16,658 nucleotides of DNA, taken from contig PWGR01000284.1 in NCBI GenBank assembly GCA_003554565.1, positions 1 through 16,658 on the forward strand. Direction: 5' to 3'. The DNA is from Clostridia bacterium. GTDB lineage: Bacteria; Bacillota; Sulfobacillia; SLMV01. The position numbers were made by a program, and so were the translations under genes. Positions 7,808 to 14,581 of the stretch are shown here, piece after piece; positions within the stretch are counted from its first letter, which is position 1; each line of letters starts with the position of its first letter. The notes below the pieces were generated by a model. The model ran no database searches, was not told the DNA's origin, and saw only the letters and a program-made list of their open reading frames with translations.

Positions 7808-8593
7808 TTACCGGCGGTATGCACGGAAATTGAGACGATTATGTTCCTGGCCGAGGGGAAGATCTGTGCTGTCGGCTCTCGCCCGGGCGTAAACGGATAC
7901 TGCGGCGATCCCCACCGGCAGCCCGGTATGCGCAAGCAGGTTCCGGGCTGCGCCGGAGGCACGCCCTCCCCTTTGATATATATCGTCAATGAGGATGAAG
8001 CGTTTCACCCCGGATGGAAGAGAAACTGTAGAGGCGAGCGAGACACAGGACTCACCATCGGAAGGCAGGTGCCTCCCGGACAGCACGCTCCGCACCGGCA
8101 GTTTCAACTCAGTCGCCGTATTTCCCGCGAGGGCCTCAGTGCGGGCCGTCAGCCGACGATAGCTCCCGGGAACCGGGATCAGGAGCGCCCCGGTCACCGG
8201 GTGCATACTCCGCATCAAGCTATCTGCCAGCAGGTGGCCGAAAATCCCGGTCACCTCATCGTCCCCTCGCCGGTGCCGTCGCACTGCGGTCCGAAGCACT
8301 CCGCGATGCTCACCCAGGTAGTGCAGGAAACCACCCGGCGGGCCGCCCGGACACACATGATCCAGCGTCCGCTCAGCGCCGACCGGCTGGACAACCGCCC
8401 CGCCGCAGGCCGGGCAGGTATCTGGGCGGTAAGTCAGAAGCATGTGACACCCAGCGCACAACCCCCGCGGCCTACCCGGTGGGCCCGTCCACCTCCTGTC
8501 GCAGATGATGCAGCGACCGGGAAGGGGATATATCAGATCTGCCAGGACTTGCCCAGCCGCAGCCAGCCGCCCCCTCCATTTCTCATCGATCAC
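7808..8593 (-). CDS. comFC: ComFC-like phosphoribosyltransferase-family protein, divergent
   Basis: Member of the ComF/GntX family, needed for DNA uptake in several bacteria through an unclear step. The N-terminal zinc-ribbon shows four CxxC-type pairs and a lone Cys: Cys28/31, 46/49, 60/63 and 81. A phosphoribosyltransferase-like domain follows, with KYRGD-like RHRRGDDEVTGIFGHLLA and the strand FILIDDIYQRGG (about 199-210). The two acidic residues of the PRPP motif are kept, but the usual TTGAT loop is QRGGR, so PRPP binding is doubtful. Two GTG starts compete: 8599 and 8593; the second has GGAAG seven bases upstream and gives 261 aa. The start overlaps the end of the glycosyltransferase-like gene, so they are co-translated. 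comFC next to flgM is the classic Bacillota order. Confidence 0.85.
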   Translation of the reverse strand: MIDEKWRGRLAAAGQVLADLIYPLPGRCIICDRRWTGPPGRPRGLCAGCHMLLTYRPDTCPACGGAVVQPVGAERTLDHVCPGGPPGGFLHYLGEHRGVLRTAVRRHRRGDDEVTGIFGHLLADSLMRSMHPVTGALLIPVPGSYRRLTARTEALAGNTATELKLPVRSVLSGRHLPSDGESCVSLASTVSLPSGVKRFILIDDIYQRGGRASGAARNLLAHTGLPVGIAAVSVYARARADSTDLPLGQEHNRLNFRAYRR

Positions 8594-9086
8594 CGGCACA
8601 CTTCCATTTGCGGTCAGATTCCCTTCGATGGCTGCAGGCCAGAGTTTCTATCCATTCAACGGCTCTCTCCCAGTCCTGCGTGGATCGGGGCCAGAACGCG
8701 AGCACCGCAGAGCCGCACCCCCGGCGGTGCAGATTTAACAGGTGGCGCGTCCATCCGGCAGGACCCGTCATGGCCCGCACCGCGGGCGACGCACGCCCGA
8801 GCCGGTGAGCGATGCACGGGGTCTCGTCTGATGAATCGGCATCTACTATGACGAGCTGAATGCGGCGGTGCCCGGCATCGTGTTCCAGGACCGCCAGCAT
8901 CCGCCGCACCATATACTCCAGCTCTGCTTCCTGATCGCGACACAAGAGGCACACCGTGAGATCCCCGGTCGCCGCACGCTTCCCCCCGCACGGGGCGCGC
9001 CAACTACCCGAGATAATCAGTACTACCATCAGCAGGACACTCACCGCCACTGCCAGCTGCCAGATCACCGGCGCCAATTCGGGCAA
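8583..9086 (-). CDS. Small membrane protein with partial GT2 (GT-A) fold
   Basis: Product of 167 residues. One N-terminal membrane helix (about 9-26) is followed by a cytoplasmic segment beginning DLTVCLLCRDQEAELEYMVRRML and IQLVIVDADSSDETPCIAHRL (about 42-97), which matches the first half of family 2 glycosyltransferases: beta-strand, helix, and the nucleotide-binding D-x-S-xD-x-T motif at about 82-89. The second half of a GT2 enzyme (DxD acceptor site, catalytic loop) is missing, so catalysis is unlikely; it could be a domain with a binding role. Start: TTG at 9084-9086 after a GGGGGGTGATC SD. It lies 60 bases after metK and overlaps comFC. Function unknown. Confidence 0.72.
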   Translation of the reverse strand: MPELAPVIWQLAVAVSVLLMVVLIISGSWRAPCGGKRAATGDLTVCLLCRDQEAELEYMVRRMLAVLEHDAGHRRIQLVIVDADSSDETPCIAHRLGRASPAVRAMTGPAGWTRHLLNLHRRGCGSAVLAFWPRSTQDWERAVEWIETLACSHRRESDRKWKCAGDR

Positions 9087-9146
9087 CTGAGATCACCCCC
9101 CGCCTACTTCACGATATGACGGAAGGTGGGCCAGTGTACCCGTGCC

Positions 9147-10424
9147 CTACTCTGAATCTCCCTGTTCCCAACGAACCGCTGCGGCTGCCTCCTTCGACCA
9201 CTCAAAGCCGGGATCAGAGACGCTGCCTCCAAACTGGCCCGCCTCCCTCAGCTCCTCTGCCCGGTCGGTCTCCTCCCACGGGGCATCGATATCCGTACGC
9301 CCAAAGTGGCCGTACGAGGCCGTCGCTTCGTATATGGGACGACGGAGACGAAGATCCCGGATGATCGCGGCCGGCCGGAAATCAAAAAGCTCCCGGACGA
9401 GCATTCCTACCCGGTCTTCGTCGATGTGCTCTGACCCGTAAGTTTCCACCCGCACGGACAGCGGCTGGGCCACGCCAATCGCGTAGGCAATCTCAATCTC
9501 GCACTCCTCAGCCAGCCCGGCAGCTACCACGTTCTTGGCCGCATAGCGGGCGGCATAGGAGCCCGATCGGTCCACCTTGGTCGGGTCCTTGCCCGAAAAG
9601 CAGCCTCCCCCGTGGTGTCCCCTGCCGCCGTACGAGTCGACGATGATCTTCCTTCCCGTGACACCGGAGTCCGCCTGGGGTCCCCCCATGGCAAAGCGGC
9701 CGGTGGGGTTGATGTAGTACTCAGTATCGTCATCGATGAATTCGGGAGGTATGACCGGATGGATGATCTTCTCCCGTATATCCTCCCGCAGCCGGTCCAT
9801 ACGCACGTCCGGGCGGTGTTGGGCGGCAAGCACCACGTTTCTAACCCGGTCCGCCAGGCCGTCAGCACCGTGCCGCACAGTGCACTGAGTCTTACCATCC
9901 GGACGGAGATAGGGTATGATGCCATTTCTCCGACAGTAAGCCAACCGGCGCGCTAACCGGTGCGCCAGCGCGATGGAAAACGGCATCAGCTCCGGAGTCT
10001 CGCGGCAGGCATACCCGTATACAATGCCCTGATCGCCAGCCCCAATACTGTTCAGATACTCCTCGTCAGCCTCGTCGATCTCATCGGGCACTACCCCCTG
10101 CGCAATGTCCGGCGACTGCTCATCCAGTGCCGTCAGCACCGCACAGGTCTGCCCGTCGAACCCGTACTTCGCCCGGGTGTAGCCGATGTTTTTGATCGTG
10201 GTCCGGGCAACCCGACCGAAATCAATATTGCTCTCGGTGGAGATCTCTCCCGTCACCATAACCAATCCGGTGGTGACGAGAGTCTCACACGCCACCCTGG
10301 CCGTCGGGTCACGCCGCAGAATGGCATCGAGCATCGCATCGGATATCTGGTCGGCGACTTTGTCCGGGTGTCCCTCGGTCACAGACTCAGAAGTAAAGCT
10401 CCGATTCGCTCTCAGTACCGACAT
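9147..10424 (-). CDS. metK: S-adenosylmethionine synthetase MetK
   Basis: Makes S-adenosylmethionine from methionine and ATP in the cytoplasm. All three domains are present. Signatures: SFTSESVTEGHPDKVADQISD near the N-terminus with the His of GHPDK at 19; AGDQGIVYGYACRETPELMP at about 129-148 (usual GDQGLMFGYA); and HGGGCFSGKDPTKVDRS at about 271-287, the phosphate loop GGGaFSGKD with Cys in place of the common Ala. At 425 residues it is longer than the usual 385-400, mainly through acidic inserts and a longer end. The ATG at 10422-10424 follows an AGAGGGG SD at a rather long spacing; an upstream GTG frame adds eleven unlikely residues. It has its own promoter and a leader too short for a SAM riboswitch. 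Confidence 0.96.
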   Translation of the reverse strand: MSVLRANRSFTSESVTEGHPDKVADQISDAMLDAILRRDPTARVACETLVTTGLVMVTGEISTESNIDFGRVARTTIKNIGYTRAKYGFDGQTCAVLTALDEQSPDIAQGVVPDEIDEADEEYLNSIGAGDQGIVYGYACRETPELMPFSIALAHRLARRLAYCRRNGIIPYLRPDGKTQCTVRHGADGLADRVRNVVLAAQHRPDVRMDRLREDIREKIIHPVIPPEFIDDDTEYYINPTGRFAMGGPQADSGVTGRKIIVDSYGGRGHHGGGCFSGKDPTKVDRSGSYAARYAAKNVVAAGLAEECEIEIAYAIGVAQPLSVRVETYGSEHIDEDRVGMLVRELFDFRPAAIIRDLRLRRPIYEATASYGHFGRTDIDAPWEETDRAEELREAGQFGGSVSDPGFEWSKEAAAAVRWEQGDSE

Positions 10425-10489
10425 TTTGTGCTCAGCCCCTCTCTGACAAACCGTCAATAGAACAAGTACAACCGAAATGTTGTCTGCCT

Positions 10490-10518
10490 ATTATATCCAG
10501 TTGCGGCCCGGCCGACAA
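10490..10518 (-). promoter_or_regulatory. Sigma-A promoter for metK
   Basis: On the minus strand TTGTCG (10513-10518) and a perfect TATAAT (10490-10495) are separated by 17 bases. Transcription would start near 10483, giving a leader of roughly 58 bases that holds a small ACAAC/GTTGT hairpin. The promoter lies in the gap after the GNAT gene, so metK can be read independently of the upstream string. Confidence 0.72.
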
Positions 10519-10533
10519 CCCGCAAGGCGGGGG

Positions 10534-11043
10534 TCAATCCCGCAGCCGGCCCATTGTCACAAGATCCGCCAACTCCCCGTCCCGCACGGCACCCCGGCGC
10601 ATACGACCCTCGCGCTCGAATCCGAATTTTTCGTACAGACGCAGGGCGGCCGCATTGTCAGCGTAGACCTCCAGCTGCAGACGGGACAGCCTCAGCCAGT
10701 TGTCCGCCAGGTCCACAATCCCCCGCAGCAGGGCCGTGCCCACGCCCCGTCCCAGGTAATCGTCGTGCACCATTATACCGACCGAACCAGTGTGCGCCCG
10801 CCGCCCGGATCTCTCACTGAGACTGGCCATTCCCACAACGCGACCCTCCTGCGCGGCGACGAGCTGGTGTTCTCGCGCGCTTTCAACTGCGCTGCTCAGC
10901 CCCTTCTCAAAAGCCTCAAAGCTGAGGCTGGGCAGGGCCAGGGTCTCGCGCGCCGCGGCCGGCGCAAGACGGACCCGGTAGAGGTCCTCGACATCGGACA
11001 TGCGGGCAGGCCTTATCTGTATGTCCCGGTCATATTTTGCCAT
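10534..11043 (-). CDS. GNAT N-acetyltransferase, YhhY/amino-acid acyltransferase type
   Basis: Acetyl-CoA dependent N-acetyltransferase of 169 aa. The fold is complete: N-terminal IQIRPARMSDVEDLYRVR, acetyl-CoA site DDYLGRGVGTALL (about 94-106, R-G-x-G core at 98-102), then NWLRLSRLQLEVYADNAAALRLYEKFGFEREG (about 115-146), the GNAT motif B. Conserved stretches such as TLALPS, the HTGSVGIMVHDDY strand and the DNAAALRLYEKFGFE-EG block resemble E. coli YhhY, which acetylates certain amino acids; assignment of substrate is inference. Three starts are possible (GTG 11052, ATG 11049, ATG 11043); I chose 11043 because GGAGGAG in the end of nagA is eight bases away. It lies 5 bases after nagA. Confidence 0.88.
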   Translation of the reverse strand: MAKYDRDIQIRPARMSDVEDLYRVRLAPAAARETLALPSLSFEAFEKGLSSAVESAREHQLVAAQEGRVVGMASLSERSGRRAHTGSVGIMVHDDYLGRGVGTALLRGIVDLADNWLRLSRLQLEVYADNAAALRLYEKFGFEREGRMRRGAVRDGELADLVTMGRLRD

Positions 11044-11048
11044 ACACA

Positions 11049-12233
11049 TCACTCCTCCGGTATCTCACCCCAGGCCAGACGCCCGCCGACCAGAGTGGCC
11101 GCAGGCTCCAGATCCTCATTTACGACCACAAGGTCGGCGCGCCTGCCGGGCTCAATTCTCCCGGCATCGCGGCCAATGACGTCGGCCGGCACTGTACTGA
11201 TAGCTGTTATAGCCCGGTCCAGCGTCCATGCCAGGTCGGCGACCGCCCAGCGCACAACACCGATGGGGGTCATTGCACTGCCGGCCAGATCACCTTCCGC
11301 AGTGCGGACTATTCCCCCCTCCGCTGTCACCACCCTGCCGCCCAGGGTGTATTCCCCGTCGCCCAGCCCGGCTGCAGAGGTAGCATCGGTCACCAGGCAG
11401 AGCCAATTCGGCCCCTTCAAACGCCGGGCCATACGCACCATCTCCGGGTGGACATGGACCCCGTCACCGATCAACTCACAGGTTACACCGGCGCGAAGCA
11501 GGGCCGCGGCGGCCGGGCCAGGGCGACGATGATGCATCGGCCGCATCCCGTTGAACAGGTGGGCTGTATGCCTCACCCCCGCATCGAAGGCGCGGTTCAT
11601 TTCATCCAGTCCCGCGCCGGTATGCCCGCAGGACACTACCCGGCCGCGGCCGGTCAGCTCGCAGATGACATCCAGCGCACCCGGCAGCTCGGGGGCGAGG
11701 GTGACCATCAGCAGGGCCCCGTCGTCTACATCCAGCCAGCGCTTCACCTCCGCGCGATCAGGCGGGCGCAGCCGGTCCACCGGATGGGCTCCCCTGTGTT
11801 TTTCCGCGAGGTAGGGACCCTCCAGATGAACGCCCGGGATATCTGCCCCCGGCAGGCACGTCGGCCGGTCAGCCGCCCGCCGGAGAAAAATTTCTGTCGC
11901 CTCCGGCCCGGAAGATATCAGAGCTGGCACCACCACCGCCGCGCCGCTGCGAGCCGCGTGCAGGCTCAGCCTGCACCACAGGTCCGTCACCTCAGCGCCC
12001 GGGGCATTTATCAGATCGGCCGCATCAATCCCGCCGCCACCGTGGGCATGCAGGTCCACCGGCGCCGGGAGCAGGATGTGGTCGGGGGGAATTATTCGAA
12101 CGCCGGGTGAGGCATCCAGGCCACTCTTCACCTCCGTCAGGCGCCCACCCCGCCACCGCACTGTGAACCGACTCACCTCCCCCTCCGGGGTCAGGGTGCG
12201 AGCACACACCGCCCCGGCGGTCGGATCATCCAT
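11049..12233 (-). CDS. nagA: N-acetylglucosamine-6-phosphate deacetylase NagA
   Basis: Amidohydrolase that removes acetate from GlcNAc-6-phosphate, used in amino-sugar catabolism and peptidoglycan recycling. The 394-residue protein shows the family's metal and substrate residues: PAPVDLHAHGGGG with the HxH pair at 62/64, GVHLEGPYLAEKHRGAH with metal ligand Glu138, GHTGA with His204, HLFNGMRPMHHRRPG with His225, and LVTDATSAAG with catalytic Asp283. The C-terminal strands GRIEPGRRADLVVVNED are typical of the family. ATG 12231-12233 has GGAGGAGG upstream and overlaps the fabZ stop by 8 bases; the frame's longer form would lie deep inside fabZ. No nagB or PTS gene is adjacent. Confidence 0.94.
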   Translation of the reverse strand: MDDPTAGAVCARTLTPEGEVSRFTVRWRGGRLTEVKSGLDASPGVRIIPPDHILLPAPVDLHAHGGGGIDAADLINAPGAEVTDLWCRLSLHAARSGAAVVVPALISSGPEATEIFLRRAADRPTCLPGADIPGVHLEGPYLAEKHRGAHPVDRLRPPDRAEVKRWLDVDDGALLMVTLAPELPGALDVICELTGRGRVVSCGHTGAGLDEMNRAFDAGVRHTAHLFNGMRPMHHRRPGPAAAALLRAGVTCELIGDGVHVHPEMVRMARRLKGPNWLCLVTDATSAAGLGDGEYTLGGRVVTAEGGIVRTAEGDLAGSAMTPIGVVRWAVADLAWTLDRAITAISTVPADVIGRDAGRIEPGRRADLVVVNEDLEPAATLVGGRLAWGEIPEE

Positions 12234-12681
12234 CCCGGGATTCCTCCTCCAGCAGCGAGAATGACATGATCCCCTCCACCGCCGTTTCGCCGTCGACGCT
12301 GGCACGGGCAGTCACCCGGACAAAGGCGCCCCGCCTGCGGTCAGATTCTATCCGTAGATCCAGGCGATCTCCGGGACGCACCAGACGGCGGAATTTGATG
12401 CGGTCCAGGCCGGTGAACACCCCCAGTTTCGCCTCCTGATCCTCTTCTGCCAGAAAGCAAACCGCGGCGAGCTGCGCCAGGGCCTCCACCATGATCACCC
12501 CGGGCAGTAGGGGGTTGCCGGGGAAATGCCCGGGGAAGAACCACTCACCGAAAGTGACCATCTTGTATCCCTCGGCCCACTCTCCGGGCTCGATGCCCGT
12601 CACCGCATCCAGGAAGAGAAAGGGATGACGGTGCGGTATGTACTGCTTGATCTGCTCCGAAGTCATTTTTACCTCAGGCAT
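12226..12681 (-). CDS. fabZ: 3-hydroxyacyl-ACP dehydratase FabZ
   Basis: Dehydratase of fatty-acid elongation, cytoplasmic. The 151-residue hot-dog fold protein shows IPHRHPFLFLDAV near the start and the active-site block GHFPGNPLLPGVIMVEALAQ, with catalytic His52 and Glu66. Length is normal. ATG at 12679-12681 is preceded by GGAGGT, spacing about 6-7. That SD forms the 3' arm of a strong hairpin (separate entry), which should limit initiation. It follows flhP by 65 bases and overlaps nagA by 8, so it sits inside the flagellar-amino-sugar gene string; fabZ (ywpB) also neighbours flhP in B. subtilis. Confidence 0.95.
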   Translation of the reverse strand: MPEVKMTSEQIKQYIPHRHPFLFLDAVTGIEPGEWAEGYKMVTFGEWFFPGHFPGNPLLPGVIMVEALAQLAAVCFLAEEDQEAKLGVFTGLDRIKFRRLVRPGDRLDLRIESDRRRGAFVRVTARASVDGETAVEGIMSFSLLEEESRDG

Positions 12682-12687
12682 AATAAC

Positions 12688-12717
12688 ACCTCCGGAGACA
12701 TATTCGTCCCCGGAGGT
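12688..12717 (-). promoter_or_regulatory. Hairpin burying the fabZ ribosome binding site
   Basis: In the minus-strand RNA, ACCUCCGGGGAC (12706-12717) pairs with GUCUCCGGAGGU (12688-12699) across a 6-base loop: 12 pairs, one of them G-U. The 3' arm contains the fabZ SD GGAGGU, 6 bases from the ATG. The bases after the stem (GUUAUUAUG) are not a proper U-run, so translational control is more likely than termination, though an attenuator is possible. Confidence 0.6.
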
Positions 12718-12746
12718 CCGTTCTCCTTGAACTCAGTTCCGTTAAC

Positions 12747-13589
12747 TCACCGGCGCAGGTCAGTGGCTCCTTGCAGCATTTCGTCCACCGCCTGCAGCAC
12801 ACGGCCGTTCAGCTGGAAGGCCCGCTGCGCCAGGATCATCTCCAGCATTTCCGCACTCATGTCCACATTGGATCCCTCGAGGTGCCCGGAAATGATCCTG
12901 CCCGCCCCCGCATCACCGGGGACCTCCAGCTCCGGTTCGAGCGTTTCACCGTCTTCATCCAGGAGGTCGTAGGTGCCGTCGCCCAGCGGGGCCAGCCTCG
13001 CGCCCTCCTGAGGCAGGGCCAGAACGATCTGTCCCAGGGTGGAAATACTCTCCTCACCGTCTTCTATCACCGGCACACTCACTTTTCCATCGGAGGACAC
13101 GGAAACATCGCCCGAGGCCCCCTCCGGGATCTGGATGGGCTCACCATCGGCATCCAACAGGTACCCGCCGCCGGGATGAACCAGGTGGGAATCGGCATCC
13201 AGCCGGAATGCGCCGAGCCGGGTGTAGATGGGGTCATCTCCCGCCGCATCACCCAGAGCAAAATAGCCCCCGCCCCCGATGGCGAGATCACCGGGCACAC
13301 CCGTCCGACGCACAGGGCCGCTGCCCTCGTCAAGGTCGACCGGTCGGGCTCTGACACCGTGACCGCGGGCGAGCACCGCCGGGTCCACCTCCGGTGTGCC
13401 GGTCACTACCGGCTGCAGGATGGTCGCCGGATTCTGCTCGGCCAGCGCCACGTGGGTCAGCTCCACGAAGTCAAGCAGGTGGCGCCGGAAGCCATCACTG
13501 TTAATGTTGGCAATGTTGTGCGCGGTCACGTCCATCCGGTCAGAGCCGGCGCTCATCCCGACAGATGAAGTCCACATAGAACCGTACAT
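12747..13589 (-). CDS. flhP: Flagellar distal rod protein FlgG/FlhP
   Basis: Rod protein of the flagellar basal body, 280 aa, exported by the type III system. The N-terminus GSMWTSSVGMSAGSDRMDVTAHNIANINSDGFRR carries the rod signature (N-I-A-N-x-n-T/S-x-GF/Y). The middle GDLAIGGGGYFALGD and TRLGAFRLDADSHLVHPGGGYLLD match the FlgG-F-E core repeat (dlai-G-GfF, yTR-G-F-lD-G-Lv---G--l). The C-terminus LEGSNVDMSAEMLEMILAQRAFQLNGRVLQAVDEMLQGATDLRR is the FlgG consensus almost unchanged. ATG 13587-13589 follows AGGAGGT at ideal spacing, 11 bases after flhO. The second of two paralogues; the name flhP follows B. subtilis gene order. Confidence 0.93.
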   Translation of the reverse strand: MYGSMWTSSVGMSAGSDRMDVTAHNIANINSDGFRRHLLDFVELTHVALAEQNPATILQPVVTGTPEVDPAVLARGHGVRARPVDLDEGSGPVRRTGVPGDLAIGGGGYFALGDAAGDDPIYTRLGAFRLDADSHLVHPGGGYLLDADGEPIQIPEGASGDVSVSSDGKVSVPVIEDGEESISTLGQIVLALPQEGARLAPLGDGTYDLLDEDGETLEPELEVPGDAGAGRIISGHLEGSNVDMSAEMLEMILAQRAFQLNGRVLQAVDEMLQGATDLRR

Positions 13590-13600
13590 GGGTTACCTCC

Positions 13601-14353
13601 TCACATACCCTCCGGGAGCCGGACCGCCTCGTCCAGCGTTTCTTCTTGCACCTGCATGGCAGTCCGATTCGCGGCATAGCTTCTCTGCGCCGTCATGAGC
13701 AGGGTCAGTTCTCTCACCACATCCACGTTGGAGGACTCAATGAATCCCTGCTGTACTGACGTATCCACCGGACCGCCGGCCTCAACGACTGCCTCTGCGA
13801 CCGGGACCAGTCCTCCATCCCGGATCTCAGCGTCGGCCAGCTCCGGATCGGCAATCTGAATACGGCCCAAAGATTCGCCGTCCTGCAGTACGGTCCCGTC
13901 CCCGGACACCTCAAAGGAGCCGCTTCCGACCTGAACATACCCGGTGTCTGACCGCACACGGAGCCCCTCCGGGGTACAGAGATATCCTTCCTCATCCACC
14001 CTGAAGCTGCCATCCCGCGTCAGCAGGGGACCATCTCCCCCCTGCACTACGAAGTAACCTGGACCATCCAGGGCCAGATCTGCAGCGCGACCCGTCTCCC
14101 GGATCTCTCCGGGCCTCTCAGCAGTATGTAAGGCGGACACACGGGACCCGAGGTTGATGGAGCCGAGGGGACCCGCCGCGGTCAGCGGATCATCATTTGA
14201 ATTGGCTATGAGCAATGCCCCAAAGGGAGACATGACTGCCTGCTGTGCCCGATGGCCGTTAGTGTCGGCATTGGCAATGTTGTTCCCTATCACGCGCTGG
14301 CTCCGGCTCCCGGCCATCATTCCGGAGGCAGATGCGTAGATTCCACGCAACAC
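13601..14353 (-). CDS. flhO: Flagellar rod protein FlgF/FlhO
   Basis: First of two paralogous rod proteins, 250 aa. The N-terminus LRGIYASASGMMAGSRSQRVIGNNIANADTNGHRAQQ resembles B. subtilis FlhO and keeps NNIANA-T-G; the usual GY/GF is GH. The core ADLALDGPGYFVVQGGDGPLLTRDGSFRVDEEGYLCTPEG is typical, and the C-terminus GFIESSNVDVVRELTLLMTAQRSYAANRTAMQVQEETLDEAV matches the family's paired terminal helix. GTG at 14351-14353 (next codon TTG) has a near-perfect SD GGGAGGTGATC six bases away. That SD is buried in a hairpin, and the leader upstream carries a c-di-GMP-I riboswitch. spoIIID lies upstream; the mbl gene that separates them in B. subtilis is absent. Confidence 0.93.
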   Translation of the reverse strand: MLRGIYASASGMMAGSRSQRVIGNNIANADTNGHRAQQAVMSPFGALLIANSNDDPLTAAGPLGSINLGSRVSALHTAERPGEIRETGRAADLALDGPGYFVVQGGDGPLLTRDGSFRVDEEGYLCTPEGLRVRSDTGYVQVGSGSFEVSGDGTVLQDGESLGRIQIADPELADAEIRDGGLVPVAEAVVEAGGPVDTSVQQGFIESSNVDVVRELTLLMTAQRSYAANRTAMQVQEETLDEAVRLPEGM

Positions 14354-14358
14354 GTTTG

Positions 14359-14393
14359 ATCACCTCCCGTCGATGCACTCGGACGAGGGCGAC
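14359..14393 (-). promoter_or_regulatory. Hairpin burying the flhO SD (riboswitch expression platform)
   Basis: In the minus-strand RNA GUCGCCCUCGUC (14382-14393) pairs with GACGGGAGGUGAU (14359-14371) over a 10-base loop: 12 pairs including three G-U, one bulged A. The 3' arm is the flhO SD. The start of the 5' arm also belongs to CCCUUGUCG (14390-14398), an exact 9-base complement of CGACAAGGG at 14513-14521 in the riboswitch 5' side. So the leader can fold in two ways that partly exclude each other. Confidence 0.6.
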
Positions 14394-14440
14394 AAGGGTA
14401 GTATGGGCTAAGGAAGCGCTCTGCAGATGGGGACAACTCG

Positions 14441-14528
14441 GAAGACATCCCCGGCAGCCAGACATTCCACGAGGGAATCACGGCTTTGCGCCCCCACCTT
14501 GCGATGGGTTTGCCCTTGTCGGGTCTTC
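14441..14528 (-). promoter_or_regulatory. Cyclic-di-GMP-I (GEMM-I) riboswitch aptamer
   Basis: Reading the minus strand, the leader of flhO contains both GEMM-I signature strings in order: AGGGCAAACC (14507-14516) and CGCAAAGCC (14482-14490). Between them CAUC-GCAA-GGUG forms a stem with a GNRA tetraloop, as in the known aptamer, where it docks on the neighbouring stem. That second stem has AUUCC/GGAAU arms (14474-14478, 14464-14468), followed by GGCUGCCGGGG, like the conserved 3' side. GAAGAC (14523-14528) and GUCUUC (14441-14446) close the whole element; total 88 bases, the usual size. The ligand is c-di-GMP by family; flagellar rod genes downstream fit a motility switch. Off-control by ligand is inferred from the SD hairpin. 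Confidence 0.87.
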
Positions 14529-14581
14529 TCATTCCTCAAGCATCGTGTGAAATTCTCTCAATTTGTTTAATTCTCGACTGA

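Noticed and set aside
7841..8851. 336-codon plus-strand frame opposite comFC and the GT-like gene
   Set aside because: Antisense to comFC with its CxxC zinc pairs; product has no domain and shows shadow composition.
10425..10489. SAM riboswitch before metK
   Set aside because: The leader from the predicted start is only about 58 bases and lacks the conserved SAM-I stems; only a small 5-bp hairpin is present.
10515..10530. Terminator after the GNAT gene
   Set aside because: CCCGC-CTT-GCGGG is a 5-bp stem with only TTGT after it and overlaps the metK -35; too weak to call.
10477..11532. 351-codon plus-strand frame opposite metK leader, GNAT and nagA
   Set aside because: It runs antisense to two genes with clear family motifs, has no SD and a Pro/Arg/His-rich product, as expected of a GC-rich shadow frame.
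11037..12110. 357-codon plus-strand frame opposite nagA
   Set aside because: Antisense shadow of nagA, whose metal ligands and conserved blocks are all in the minus-strand frame.
14529..14581. Promoter just upstream of the c-di-GMP riboswitch
   Set aside because: TTAAAC and CACGAT at 17 bases, or TAAA with ACGAT, are poor matches to sigma-A or sigma-D; one must exist here or upstream but I cannot place it.
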